Shown here: positions 45,707 to 55,213 of the stretch, one piece after another
How the letters are laid out: each line of letters begins with the position of its first letter
Numbering within the stretch: position 1 is the stretch's first letter
NCBI RefSeq assembly: GCF_900239495.1
Contig: NZ_OENE01000015.1
Location: 46,295-110,294 of the forward strand
Source: Tenacibaculum finnmarkense genomovar ulcerans
Lineage (GTDB): Bacteria; Bacteroidota; Bacteroidia; Flavobacteriales; Flavobacteriaceae
DNA: 64,000 bases
Direction: 5' to 3'
The notes under the pieces: generated by a model
The model's database searches: none
Seen by the model: only the letters and a program-made list of their open reading frames with translations
Told to the model about the DNA's origin: nothing
Made by a program: the position numbers and the translations under genes

Positions 45707-46348
45707 TTAGTGAGATGCTAAATATGCAGCAGTTCCTTTTGCATTTGGTTTCATAGCATCTTTACCTTCTTCCCAGTTTGCAGGACAAACTTCTCCGTTT
45801 GTTTGAACGTGTGCATACGCATCAATTAAACGTAAAAATTCGTTTACATTACGCCCAACTGGCATGTGGTTAATTCCTTCATGAAATACCGTTCCTTCTT
45901 CATCGATTAAATAAGTAGCTCTGTAAGTTACGTTATCACCAACTACTTGTACCGTTTGAGTTGCTTCGTCAAAAACCTCATCAGTAATATCTAAAATACC
46001 TAAGATTGATGATAAATTACGGTTACTATCTGCTAATAAAGGATACGTTACACCTTCAATACCTCCGTTATCTTTTGGCTGATTTAACCATGCAAAATGA
46101 ACCTCAGGAGTATCACAAGAAGCACCAATTACAACCGTGTTTCTGTTTTCGAACTCACCTAAAGCAGCTTGAAAAGCGTGTAATTCGGTAGGGCACACAA
46201 ATGTAAAATCTTTTGGATACCAAAATAACAATACTTTTTTCTTGTTCTTTACAGCCTCTTCTAATACATTTACTTTAAATGTATCACCCATTTCGTTCAT
46301 TGCATCTACACTTAAACCTGGAAACTTTTTACCTACAATTGTTGACAT
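45707..46348 (-). CDS. 2-Cys peroxiredoxin (AhpC/TSA family)
   Basis: Reduces peroxides and peroxynitrite with thiols. It is 213 residues. The peroxidatic cysteine C52 is in FTFVCPTE, and the resolving cysteine C188 is in EVCPANWEEG with a C-terminal tail. Its TATATTTG promoter (46390-46397) gives a short leader. It is first in a minus-strand unit with the thioredoxin and the DUF6952-like gene; no AhpF is seen, so thioredoxin is the likely reductant. Confidence 0.95.
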   Translation of the reverse strand: MSTIVGKKFPGLSVDAMNEMGDTFKVNVLEEAVKNKKKVLLFWYPKDFTFVCPTELHAFQAALGEFENRNTVVIGASCDTPEVHFAWLNQPKDNGGIEGVTYPLLADSNRNLSSILGILDITDEVFDEATQTVQVVGDNVTYRATYLIDEEGTVFHEGINHMPVGRNVNEFLRLIDAYAHVQTNGEVCPANWEEGKDAMKPNAKGTAAYLASH

Positions 46349-46389
46349 TTTTTTATTTTTTTATTGATTATTATTCGTTTTCACAAGTA

Positions 46390-46397
46390 CAAATATA
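46390..46397 (-). promoter_or_regulatory. Peroxiredoxin promoter -7 element
   Basis: On the minus strand TATATTTG matches TAnnTTTG, about 42 bp before the ATG, with a TTT at the -33 distance. Confidence 0.6.
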
Positions 46398-46492
46398 CCA
46401 AGCAAAACAACTATAAAATAAAAAACTTGATCCTAATTTTTTATATCATCATCAATTTTTCTTATACTTAATTAGTTTATAATTGCTTTATC

Positions 46493-47656
46493 TTATTTAC
46501 TAGCAAATAATTTTACATCCTTTTCAGAAATTTCTTTTTCACCTAAAATAATTAAACGTTCTACGACATTTCTAAGCTCACGAATATTCCCTGTCCAGTC
46601 ATATTCTTGTAATAATTTAATTGCTTGTTTTGAAAATGCTTTTTTAGGAGTTCCTTGTTCATCAGAAATTTTTGAAGTAAAAAAATCTATTAATAAAGGA
46701 ATATCTGTTCTTCTATCGTTTAACGAAGGGACTTTAATTAAAATAACGGCTAAACGGTGGTATAAATCTTCTCTAAAACGTCCTTCGGATATTTCTTTTT
46801 TCAAATCTTTATTCGTTGCCGCTACAATTCGCACATTTACTTTGATGTCTTTATCAGAACCAACACGTTGTATTTTATTCTCTTGCAAAGCTCTTAATAC
46901 TTTAGCTTGTGCCGATAAACTCATATCGCCAATTTCATCTAAAAAAATAGTTCCACCATTTGCAGCTTCAAATTTTCCTGCTCTGTCTTTATTTGCTCCT
47001 GTAAAAGAACCTTTTACATGTCCAAATAACTCACTTTCTATGAGTTCCGATGGAATAGCTGCACAATTTACTTCAATCATTGACGCTTTTACCCTGTCTG
47101 ATTTTTCGTGTAACCAATGCGCTACTAATTCCTTCCCTGTTCCGTTAGGTCCGGTAATTAAAACACGAGCATCGGTTGTTGCTACTTTTTCAATAATTTC
47201 TTTAATATGGGTAATAGCATCACTATCGCCAATCATTTGGTAGTTTTTACTTACCTTCTTTTTTAAGCGTTTATTTTCAACAACAAGCGCTGTTTTATCT
47301 AACGCATTACGAACAGTATTTAATAAACGGTTTAAATCTGGTGGTTTTGAAATATAATCAAACGCCCCCAAACGCATGGTATTTACTGCGGTATCTAAAT
47401 CGCCATGACCAGAAATCATGACCATTGCTGTTTCAGGCTTTATTTTTTTAGCCCTTTCTAATACCTCAACACCATCCATTTTTGGCATTTTAATATCACA
47501 TAAAACCAAATCGTAGTCGTTATTTTTAATCATTTCAAGACCAATTAAGCCATCTTGGGCTTCCGATACTTGATAGGCATCATTTTCTTCTGAAATAATT
47601 TTCGTTAAAACTCTACGGATTGCCGCTTCATCTTCTATTATTAATATTTTGCTCAT
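46493..47656 (-). CDS. Sigma-54-dependent response regulator lacking a DNA-binding domain
   Basis: An NtrC-class regulator of 387 residues from the ATG at 47656 (MSKILIIEDEAAIRRVL), preferred over upstream Met codons. The receiver domain has the phosphoacceptor Asp in LCDIKMPKMDG (~residue 53). The AAA+ domain has Walker A GPNGTGKE, the sigma-54 contact loop GSFTGA (a variant of GAFTGA), and the sensor helix GNIRELRNVVERL. The protein ends about 20 residues after that, so the Fis-type HTH is absent. It may act from solution or through another protein. Confidence 0.9.
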   Translation of the reverse strand: MSKILIIEDEAAIRRVLTKIISEENDAYQVSEAQDGLIGLEMIKNNDYDLVLCDIKMPKMDGVEVLERAKKIKPETAMVMISGHGDLDTAVNTMRLGAFDYISKPPDLNRLLNTVRNALDKTALVVENKRLKKKVSKNYQMIGDSDAITHIKEIIEKVATTDARVLITGPNGTGKELVAHWLHEKSDRVKASMIEVNCAAIPSELIESELFGHVKGSFTGANKDRAGKFEAANGGTIFLDEIGDMSLSAQAKVLRALQENKIQRVGSDKDIKVNVRIVAATNKDLKKEISEGRFREDLYHRLAVILIKVPSLNDRRTDIPLLIDFFTSKISDEQGTPKKAFSKQAIKLLQEYDWTGNIRELRNVVERLIILGEKEISEKDVKLFASK

Positions 47657-47721
47657 ATTTTTCATTTTCTGCGCTACTATTGCCATACAATAATCACGCC
47701 ATCTAATTTATTGTACTGTCT

Positions 47722-48543
47722 TTACTTTATAATATGAATATCTCGCTGTGGAAACGGAATTGAAATATGGTGTTCTCTAAATAGTTCATCAATTTTAAAA
47801 CGCAAATCACTTTTAGGTATTTGCGCCTGAAAACTATCATTTAAGGTAAATATTAATTTAAAATCTAACGAGCTGTCTCCAAAATTTTCAAAAATTACTA
47901 AAGGAGCAGGACGCTGATATACCTTCGGATGTTCGGTTGCTGCTTTTAATAATAATTCTTTTACCAATTGAACATCGCTACCATAAGCAACCCCTACTTT
48001 TACACTTTCACGCGTTGTAGTACCGTTTTGCGTCCAATTATACAGGCTACTTGTTAAATATTTATGATTCGGAATTACCAGCACTTTATTATCAATAGTA
48101 ACGGCACGAGTGGTTCTTAATTTTATCTCTTCTACCCTACCTACTTTATCATCTAACTCAATAATATCGCCTACATGCACACTTTGATCTACAATAATAA
48201 AAATACCTGATATTATATCTTGAAAAAAAGTTTGCAATGCCAAACCAACTCCAATTAATAAGGCTGCTGAAGCTGCAAATATAGCCGTTACATTTACGCC
48301 TAATGAATTTAAGGTGGTTAAGAAAATAATAATATATAACAACCAACTAGCAAAAGAAAAAACAGTGCTAAACTTATTTTCGTCTTCATTTTGAAGTCTT
48401 TTTTTAACAAATTTCTCAAAATATTTTAATAAAAAAGATGCCAAAATTAGTATAACGATTAGCATTAAAACTGCTTTAATACTAATGCCTATTTCTTTGT
48501 TAAATTGAAGCGTATAGTTCAATATTTTATTCAATTCTTTCAT
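47722..48543 (-). CDS. Small-conductance mechanosensitive ion channel (MscS family)
   Basis: A 273-residue membrane channel that opens with membrane tension. Three helices: ~20-40, ~60-80, and the pore-lining TM3 containing AASAALLIGVGLALQTFFQD near residues 90-110. The cytosolic beta domain (VHVGDIIELDDKVGRVEEI) and C-terminal alpha/beta domain follow. Size is close to E. coli MscS (286). Confidence 0.93.
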   Translation of the reverse strand: MKELNKILNYTLQFNKEIGISIKAVLMLIVILILASFLLKYFEKFVKKRLQNEDENKFSTVFSFASWLLYIIIFLTTLNSLGVNVTAIFAASAALLIGVGLALQTFFQDIISGIFIIVDQSVHVGDIIELDDKVGRVEEIKLRTTRAVTIDNKVLVIPNHKYLTSSLYNWTQNGTTTRESVKVGVAYGSDVQLVKELLLKAATEHPKVYQRPAPLVIFENFGDSSLDFKLIFTLNDSFQAQIPKSDLRFKIDELFREHHISIPFPQRDIHIIK

Positions 48544-48583
48544 GGAACTAAAATTATAATAAATTGTTCATTTTAGCCACAAA

Positions 48584-48614
48584 AAAAGCAGTTATTTTAA
48601 TAATAACTGCTTTT
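48584..48614 (-). terminator. Terminator of the ABC permease gene
   Basis: Exact 13-bp arms AAAAGCAGTTATT and AATAACTGCTTTT with a 5-nt loop, 28 bp downstream of the permease stop and between it and mscS. Confidence 0.85.
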
Positions 48615-48642
48615 CATATTTAATTAATTTAGTACATCGATT

Positions 48643-49962
48643 TTAACTACCGTAACGCATCCATTTCCATAAATCTTTATAGGTTGGTTTTTTACCATAC
48701 ATTAAAATACCTACTCGGTAAATTTTTGCAGCAACCCACACAATTGCTATAAAACTAAGGACTAACAATAGCATTGACAACGCAATTTCCCACCAAGCAA
48801 CACCAAAAGGCACACGCATTAGCATTACAATTGGCGATGTTAACGGAATGTAAGAAAAAATTACAGAAACAGGACCATGTGGGTCATTAACTACCGTAAA
48901 AGCACCCACATAAACAGCTAACATTAAAGGAAGCATAATTGGCGTCATAAATTGTTGGGTATCGGTTTCGTTATCTACTGCTGCTCCAACGGCTGCAAAT
49001 AAAGAACTGTACAGCATATATCCTCCTAAAAAGTAAAATATAAATAAGAAAAATAAGGTAAACCAAGGTAATTTTCTGATTTCTAAAAATAACTCGGCTT
49101 TATTTCCCATTAATGCTTGCATTTTTGCCGCTTGATTGGCATCAATATCTTGCGAAAAAACCTGTGAAGTATCAATTCCTATAAATAAAGAAACGACGAC
49201 AGCTCCAAGTAATAATAAAACTCCCCATATAAAAAACTGTAACAATCCTGCGGCTCCGTTTCCTACAATTTTACCCAACATTAATTGAAAAGGCTTTACT
49301 GATGATACAATTACCTCTACAATTCTACTGGTTTTCTCTTCAATAACACTACGCATTACCGATGTTCCGTACAAAATCATAAACATCATTAATAAATAAC
49401 CAGCAATGGTTCCTACACCAATTTTCATGTTATTAATCATTTTTGATGATTTTTCACCCGAAAAATTATACATTTTTATATCCGAAGAAATTTTAGCGGC
49501 TTTTATTTTTTCTAAATTAATGCCTAATTCCTTCATCTTTAAATTTCGTAAATGCGTATTTACGTTGCGTTCTATGTTTTCTATGGTATTTAAACCTGGC
49601 GTATCTTTTGAATAAAATTCTACTGAATTTGCCAGCAATTCTAAACTATCTTGTTTGGAGATAATTAAAACACCAAAATGATCGCCTGCTTCTACCTTCT
49701 TTTTAGTTTCTTCGATGCCAAAAGTGGTAAAATCTTTGTATTTTATGGTTTCGGTATCTTTAAAATTATCTTTTGAAAAAATACCTGAATTATCGACATA
49801 TACAATGTCTTTAATTTTCTGATCGTTTTGTTTCATCAAAAAAACAATCAACGCCATCATGGCAATCATTATTACTGGGCTTAAAAAAGTCATCATAATA
49901 AATGACTTATTTTTAACCTTCGCTTTAAATTCTCTTGCTATTATTAATTGTAACTTACTCAT
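48643..49962 (-). CDS. ABC-2 type transporter permease (NatB-like)
   Basis: A 439-residue permease with an N-terminal helix, a large extracytoplasmic loop (~residues 45-170) and five or six C-terminal helices. EEKTSRIVEVIVSSVKPFQL is a family signature. It starts 6 bp after the ATPase gene. NatAB-type transporters export Na+ or other toxic cations or compounds; the substrate here is unproven. Confidence 0.88.
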   Translation of the reverse strand: MSKLQLIIAREFKAKVKNKSFIMMTFLSPVIMIAMMALIVFLMKQNDQKIKDIVYVDNSGIFSKDNFKDTETIKYKDFTTFGIEETKKKVEAGDHFGVLIISKQDSLELLANSVEFYSKDTPGLNTIENIERNVNTHLRNLKMKELGINLEKIKAAKISSDIKMYNFSGEKSSKMINNMKIGVGTIAGYLLMMFMILYGTSVMRSVIEEKTSRIVEVIVSSVKPFQLMLGKIVGNGAAGLLQFFIWGVLLLLGAVVVSLFIGIDTSQVFSQDIDANQAAKMQALMGNKAELFLEIRKLPWFTLFFLFIFYFLGGYMLYSSLFAAVGAAVDNETDTQQFMTPIMLPLMLAVYVGAFTVVNDPHGPVSVIFSYIPLTSPIVMLMRVPFGVAWWEIALSMLLLVLSFIAIVWVAAKIYRVGILMYGKKPTYKDLWKWMRYGS

Positions 49963-49968
49963 TTTCTT

Positions 49969-50898
49969 TTAACTATTTTTACGTATTGACTCAATAAAGA
50001 TATCGTTGGCAGTTGGTATTAATTCTACAAAATGTTGCACCTGTCCTTGGGTGGTTAAAAATGACAACAAATCGTTTGCTGAATTTCCTTGGGTTAATTG
50101 TATTTTTAATTTCAAACCGTCATTTAACAATTTAAAATCGGCAGGTAAAACCTTAAAGTTTTCTTTTAATTTTGCTTCTACTTCGGATGGATTTGCCGTA
50201 TTTACACCTACTTGAAAGGTATTTGTTCTAAATTGACGCTTAATATCGTGTAATTTACCGTCTAATATTTTGTTTGATTTATGAATCAAGGCAATTTCAT
50301 CACACATTTCTTCTACCGATTCCATTCTATGGGTCGAAAAAATAATCGTTGCCCCTTCGTCACGCAATTGCAAAATTTCTTTGGCGATTAGTTGCGCATT
50401 TATCGGGTCGAAACCAGAAAAAGGCTCATCAAAAATTAATAATTTAGGCTGATGCAATACTGTAACAATAAATTGTACTTTTTGCGCCATTCCTTTTGAT
50501 AGCTCTTCTAATTTTTTATCCCACCAACTACTTATTTCAAATTTATCGAACCAATATTTAAGGCGTTTTTTTGCTTCGGATTTAGTCATCCCTTTTAACT
50601 GTGCCAAATATAAAGCCTGCTCGCCTACTTTCATCGATTTGTATAAACCACGCTCTTCAGGTAAATATCCGATGTGCTCTATATGATGTGGTGCTAATTT
50701 TTCGCCATCTAAAATAACTTCACCACTATCGGGCATGGTAATTTGATTGATAATTCGAATCAACGATGTTTTTCCTGCTCCATTAGGACCCAATAAACCG
50801 AAAACACTTCCTTTTTCAATACTAAGCGATACATTATTTAACGCCGTATAATCGCCATAACGCTTTACTACATTTTTAATTTCTAATAAATTACCCAT
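49969..50898 (-). CDS. ABC transporter ATP-binding protein (NatA-like)
   Basis: A 309-residue ATPase partner of the next permease. Walker A GPNGAGKT (~residues 36-43), the signature ELSKGMAQKVQ (with Lys in place of the second Gly of LSGGQ), Walker B LLIFDEPFSGFDP and switch STHRMES are visible. A C-terminal accessory domain follows residue 215. The pair is divergent from the marR-fad operon. Confidence 0.9.
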   Translation of the reverse strand: MGNLLEIKNVVKRYGDYTALNNVSLSIEKGSVFGLLGPNGAGKTSLIRIINQITMPDSGEVILDGEKLAPHHIEHIGYLPEERGLYKSMKVGEQALYLAQLKGMTKSEAKKRLKYWFDKFEISSWWDKKLEELSKGMAQKVQFIVTVLHQPKLLIFDEPFSGFDPINAQLIAKEILQLRDEGATIIFSTHRMESVEEMCDEIALIHKSNKILDGKLHDIKRQFRTNTFQVGVNTANPSEVEAKLKENFKVLPADFKLLNDGLKLKIQLTQGNSANDLLSFLTTQGQVQHFVELIPTANDIFIESIRKNS

Positions 50899-51021
50899 TC
50901 TTTTTATCGTGATTTTTTTTTAGTTATTTTTTTAAGCTTGTAACACAAACTTACATATTTTTATACGGATTAGTCATAAGTTTACGCCAAACGTTACACT
51001 TTACGTAAATGTTAAATTTAC

Positions 51022-51082
51022 TATGCACGCATAATTTTTACAAAAAAATACTATGCACGCATAATAAATTTCTGTATCTTTG
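51022..51082 (+). promoter_or_regulatory. Putative MarR operators and promoter
   Basis: Two identical palindromes TATGC-AC-GCATA lie at 51022-51033 and 51052-51063, spaced 30 bp (about three helical turns), each within a longer direct repeat. The -7 element TATCTTTG is at 51075-51082, just before the MarR ATG at 51090. The arrangement suggests autorepression. Confidence 0.65.
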
Positions 51083-51089
51083 GACGAAC

Positions 51090-51548
51090 ATGGATAAAAA
51101 TAAATCAATCGATCATCAATTAAGAGCCACTTGGCAAGCTGTTGCAAAAATGTACAATGAGCAAGCTGCAAAGCATGACAGTACCATGGCAACTGCTTTT
51201 GTATTATTAAATATCGATTTTGAAACAGGAACTCCTTCCACCGCACTAGGTCCTTTAATGGGCATGGAACCAACAAGCCTTTCTCGCTTATTAAAAACAA
51301 TGGAAGACAAAGGCGTTATCTGCCGAGAAAAAAATCCCAATGACGGAAGAAGCGTAATTATTAAGCTGACCGATCATGGTAAGGAGATGCGTAAAATTTC
51401 AAAAGGACATGTCTATCAGTTTAACAATCAAGTAAAAAAACATATTACTGAAGAAGAACTAAACCTTTTCTTTAAAGTAACATCAACCATAAACAAACTT
51501 ATTACAGAAAAGAAGGTGTATATTGATGCCAACAATAAAACTGTATAA
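51090..51548 (+). CDS. MarR family transcriptional regulator of the beta-oxidation operon
   Basis: A winged-HTH repressor of 152 residues from the ATG at 51090 (MDKNKSIDHQLRATWQAVAK), preferred because upstream sequence is promoter DNA. The HTH is in GPLMGMEPTSLSRLLKTMED and the wing in EKNPNDGRSVIIKLTDHG (DxR signature). It lies 16 bp upstream of the fadB-type gene, so it probably senses acyl-CoA or fatty acid and controls this operon and itself (inference). Confidence 0.88.
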   Translation: MDKNKSIDHQLRATWQAVAKMYNEQAAKHDSTMATAFVLLNIDFETGTPSTALGPLMGMEPTSLSRLLKTMEDKGVICREKNPNDGRSVIIKLTDHGKEMRKISKGHVYQFNNQVKKHITEEELNLFFKVTSTINKLITEKKVYIDANNKTV

Positions 51549-51564
51549 AAAAACCTAAAAACAA

Positions 51565-53970
51565 ATGACAAGAAGAATTAAAAAAGTAGCAATTATCGGT
51601 TCGGGTATTATGGGAAGCGGTATTGCATGTCATTTTGCCAACATTGGCGTTGAAGTCTTATTATTAGACATCGTTCCTAGAGAACTTAACGACAAAGAAA
51701 AAGCAAAAGGACTTACGTTAGAAGATAAAGCTGTTCGTAATCGTTTGGTTAATGACGCTTTAACGGCTTCTTTAAAATCGAAACCATCGCCAATTTATGC
51801 TAAAAAATTTGCTAGTAGAATTACTACAGGTAATTTAGAAGACGATATCGCCAAAGTTGCCGATGTTGATTGGATTATGGAAGTTGTTGTTGAACGATTA
51901 GATATTAAAAAAATCGTTTTTGAAAAATTAGAAAAATACCGTACTCCTGGTACGATTATTTCGTCAAACACTTCAGGGATTCCTATCAAATTTATGAACG
52001 AAGGACGAAGCGAAGATTTTCAAAAGCATTTTGCGGTAACTCACTTTTTTAATCCTCCACGTTATTTAAAATTATTTGAAGTTGTTCCTGGTCCTGACTG
52101 TAAACAAGAAGTTACTGATTTCTTAATGGATTATGGTTCTAAATTTTTAGGAAAAACTTCGGTTTTAGCTAAAGATACGCCTGCTTTTATTGGTAACAGA
52201 ATTGGAATCTTCGGGATTCAATCTTTATTTCATCAAGTAAAAGAATTAGGTTTAACCGTTGAAGAAGTTGATAAATTAACAGGCCCTGTAATTGGTCGCC
52301 CAAAATCGGCAACTTTTAGAACTGTTGATGTTGTAGGTTTAGATACTTTAGTACATGTTGCGAACGGTATTTACGAAAACTGCCCGAACGACGAAGCACA
52401 CGATTTATTCAAATTACCAGGTTTCATCAACACTATGATGGAAAATAAATGGTTAGGAAGTAAAACAAAACAAGGTTTTTATAAAAAAGTAGTAAACGCT
52501 GAAGGAAAGAAAGAAATTTTGACCTTAGATTTAGAAACGATGGAATATCGCTCTAAAAAACGTGCGAAATTTGCTACTTTAGAATTAACAAAAACTATTG
52601 ATAAACCAATTGACAGATTTAAAGTGTTGGTTGGCGGAAAAGATAAAGCGGGAGAATTTTACCGTAAAAACTTCGCAGCAATGTTTGCGTATGTTCAAAA
52701 TAGAATTCCAGAAATTTCTGACGAATTGTATAAAATTGACGATGCCATGAAAGCTGGTTTCGGTTGGGAAAACGGGCCTTTCGAAATTTGGGATGCCGTT
52801 GGTATCGAAAAAGGTATCGAATTGATGAAAGCCGAAGGAAACCAACCTGCTGCTTGGATTAGCGAAATGGTTGCAAATGGGCAAAAATCTTTTTATTCTG
52901 TTAAAGAAGGAGCTACTTATTTTTATGATGTTTCTGCAAAAGCACAACTAAAAAAACCAGGGCAAGATGCTTTTATCATTTTAGATAATATCAGAAAAAC
53001 AAAAGAAGTCTTTAAAAATTCTGGCGTTGTTATTGAAGATTTAGGTGATGGTATTTTAAACTGTGAATTCCAATCTAAAATGAACACCATTGGTGGCGAT
53101 GTTTTAGCGGGATTAAATAAAGCAATTGATTTAGCTGAAAAAGATTTCCAAGGATTAGTTGTTGGTAATCAAGGCGCAAATTTCTCGGTTGGCGCAAATA
53201 TCGGAATGATATTTATGATGGCTGTTGAACAAGAATATGACGAATTAAACATGGCTATCAAGTATTTTCAAGATACCATGATGCGTATGCGTTATTCTTC
53301 AATTCCTACTATTGCTGCGCCTCACGGAATGTCGTTAGGTGGTGGATGTGAATTATCATTACATGCCGATAAAGTTGTTGCCGCTGCTGAAACTTACATG
53401 GGATTAGTAGAATTTGGTGTTGGCGTTATCCCTGGTGGTGGTGGTTCAAAAGAAATGGCGTTGCGTGCTTCCGATACGTTCCGTACAGGAGATGTTCAAT
53501 TAAACGTATTGCAAGAATATTTCTTAACTATTGGTATGGCTAAAGTAAGTACTTCGGCACATGAAGCTTTCGATTTAGGCTTATTACAAAAAGGAAAAGA
53601 TGTGGTGGTTGTAAACAGAGAGCGTCAAATTGCACAAGCTAAAAAACACGCCGTATTAATGGCAGAAGCTGGTTATACACAACCTGTAAAACGTGAAGAT
53701 GTTTTAGTTTTAGGAAAGCAAGCCTTAGGTGCTTTTATGGTCGCTACCGATTCTATGCATGCAAGTAGATTTATATCAGAACACGATCAAAAAATCGCTA
53801 ATAAACTAGCGTATGTAATGGCTGGTGGAGATTTATCAGAACCAACAAAAGTTTCTGAACAGTATTTATTAAACCTAGAGCGTGAAGCATTTTTAAGCTT
53901 AACAACAGAGCGTAAATCATTAGAACGTATTCAGCAAATGTTGAAAACAGGAAAACCATTACGTAACTAA
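51565..53970 (+). CDS. fadB: 3-hydroxyacyl-CoA dehydrogenase / enoyl-CoA hydratase (FadB-like)
   Basis: A bifunctional fatty-acid oxidation enzyme, 801 residues. The order is reversed relative to E. coli FadB: the NAD-binding dehydrogenase comes first (VAIIGSGIMGSGIACHFANI, residues 8-27; HFFNPPRYLKLFEVVPG) and the crotonase domain last (~510-720, with LSLHADKVVAAAETYMGL and EFGVGVIPGGGGSKEMALRA). It is second in the marR-fadB-fadA-fadE unit, 27 bp before fadA. Confidence 0.93.
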   Translation: MTRRIKKVAIIGSGIMGSGIACHFANIGVEVLLLDIVPRELNDKEKAKGLTLEDKAVRNRLVNDALTASLKSKPSPIYAKKFASRITTGNLEDDIAKVADVDWIMEVVVERLDIKKIVFEKLEKYRTPGTIISSNTSGIPIKFMNEGRSEDFQKHFAVTHFFNPPRYLKLFEVVPGPDCKQEVTDFLMDYGSKFLGKTSVLAKDTPAFIGNRIGIFGIQSLFHQVKELGLTVEEVDKLTGPVIGRPKSATFRTVDVVGLDTLVHVANGIYENCPNDEAHDLFKLPGFINTMMENKWLGSKTKQGFYKKVVNAEGKKEILTLDLETMEYRSKKRAKFATLELTKTIDKPIDRFKVLVGGKDKAGEFYRKNFAAMFAYVQNRIPEISDELYKIDDAMKAGFGWENGPFEIWDAVGIEKGIELMKAEGNQPAAWISEMVANGQKSFYSVKEGATYFYDVSAKAQLKKPGQDAFIILDNIRKTKEVFKNSGVVIEDLGDGILNCEFQSKMNTIGGDVLAGLNKAIDLAEKDFQGLVVGNQGANFSVGANIGMIFMMAVEQEYDELNMAIKYFQDTMMRMRYSSIPTIAAPHGMSLGGGCELSLHADKVVAAAETYMGLVEFGVGVIPGGGGSKEMALRASDTFRTGDVQLNVLQEYFLTIGMAKVSTSAHEAFDLGLLQKGKDVVVVNRERQIAQAKKHAVLMAEAGYTQPVKREDVLVLGKQALGAFMVATDSMHASRFISEHDQKIANKLAYVMAGGDLSEPTKVSEQYLLNLEREAFLSLTTERKSLERIQQMLKTGKPLRN

Positions 53971-53997
53971 GATTCACTCTAAAACATCTACAGAAAA

Positions 53998-55188
53998 ATG
54001 AAAACAGCATATATAGTACAAGGATATAGAACCGCTATCGGAAAATCAAAAAAAGGGGCATTTCGCTTTAAAAGAGCCGATGAATTAGCAGCCGAAACCA
54101 TTGAATATTTAATGGAAAAGTTACCTGATTTCGATAAAACTCGTATTGACGATGTTATTGTTGGTAACGCAATGCCTGAGGGTTCGCAAGGATTAAATAT
54201 GGCACGTTTAATTTCTTTAATGGGATTAAAAATTGATGACGTTCCGGGAGTAACAGTAAATCGTTTTTGTTCATCAGGATTAGAAACTATCGGTATGGCA
54301 GTGGCTAAAATTCAGTCAGGAATGGCAGAATGTATTATCGCTGGTGGTGCCGAAAGCATGAGTTCTGTACCAATGACAGGTTTTAAACCTGAATTAAATT
54401 ATGATGTAGTTGCCGATGGGCATGCTGATTATTATTGGGGAATGGGAAATACTGCCGAAGCGGTTGCTGAAAAGTATAATATTTCTCGTAAAGACCAAGA
54501 TGAATTTGCGTTAAATTCACATTTAAAAGCATTAAGAGCGCAAGCTGAAAATCGTTTTCAAGACCAAATAGTTCCTATTGAAGTTGAAGAAACGTATGTA
54601 GATGCAAACGGAAAAAAAGCGACAAGAAAATATACGGTAACAAAAGATGAAGGACCTCGTAAAGGTTCAAATATTGCTGGTTTAGAGCGTTTACGCCCTG
54701 TATTTGCTACCAACGGAAGTGTTACCGCTGGAAATTCATCGCAAACAAGTGATGGAGCAGCATTTGTAATGGTGATGAGTGAAGATATGGTTAAAGAATT
54801 AAACATCAAACCAATTGCTCGTATGGTAAGTTATGCCGCTGCTGGTGTACCGCCAAAAATTATGGGGATTGGTCCTGTTGCAGCTATTCCAAAAGCATTA
54901 AAGCAAGCAGGATTAAAGCAAGAAGACATCAGTTTAATTGAATTAAACGAAGCTTTTGCATCGCAATCATTAGCGGTAATTCGTGAGTTAAGTTTAGATG
55001 CCGACATTATTAACGTAAATGGAGGTGCTATCGCTTTAGGACATCCTTTAGGTTGTACAGGTGCTAAATTATCGGTACAATTATTCGATGAAATGCGCAA
55101 ACGTAACATGCAAGGAAAATACGGAATGGTAACTATGTGTGTAGGAACTGGGCAGGGTGCTGCTGGTATTTTCGAATTCTTAAACTAA
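53998..55188 (+). CDS. fadA: Acetyl-CoA C-acyltransferase (3-ketoacyl-CoA thiolase)
   Basis: The last beta-oxidation step. It is 396 residues, full length. Nucleophile C91 is in NRFCSSGLET; the second-half motifs NGGAIALGHPLGCTGA (His) and CVGTGQGAAG (second Cys) are intact. It lies between the fadB-type and fadE-type genes with 25-27 bp spacers. Confidence 0.94.
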   Translation: MKTAYIVQGYRTAIGKSKKGAFRFKRADELAAETIEYLMEKLPDFDKTRIDDVIVGNAMPEGSQGLNMARLISLMGLKIDDVPGVTVNRFCSSGLETIGMAVAKIQSGMAECIIAGGAESMSSVPMTGFKPELNYDVVADGHADYYWGMGNTAEAVAEKYNISRKDQDEFALNSHLKALRAQAENRFQDQIVPIEVEETYVDANGKKATRKYTVTKDEGPRKGSNIAGLERLRPVFATNGSVTAGNSSQTSDGAAFVMVMSEDMVKELNIKPIARMVSYAAAGVPPKIMGIGPVAAIPKALKQAGLKQEDISLIELNEAFASQSLAVIRELSLDADIINVNGGAIALGHPLGCTGAKLSVQLFDEMRKRNMQGKYGMVTMCVGTGQGAAGIFEFLN

Positions 55189-55213
55189 ACTAACAATTAA
55201 AACAAAACAAAAA

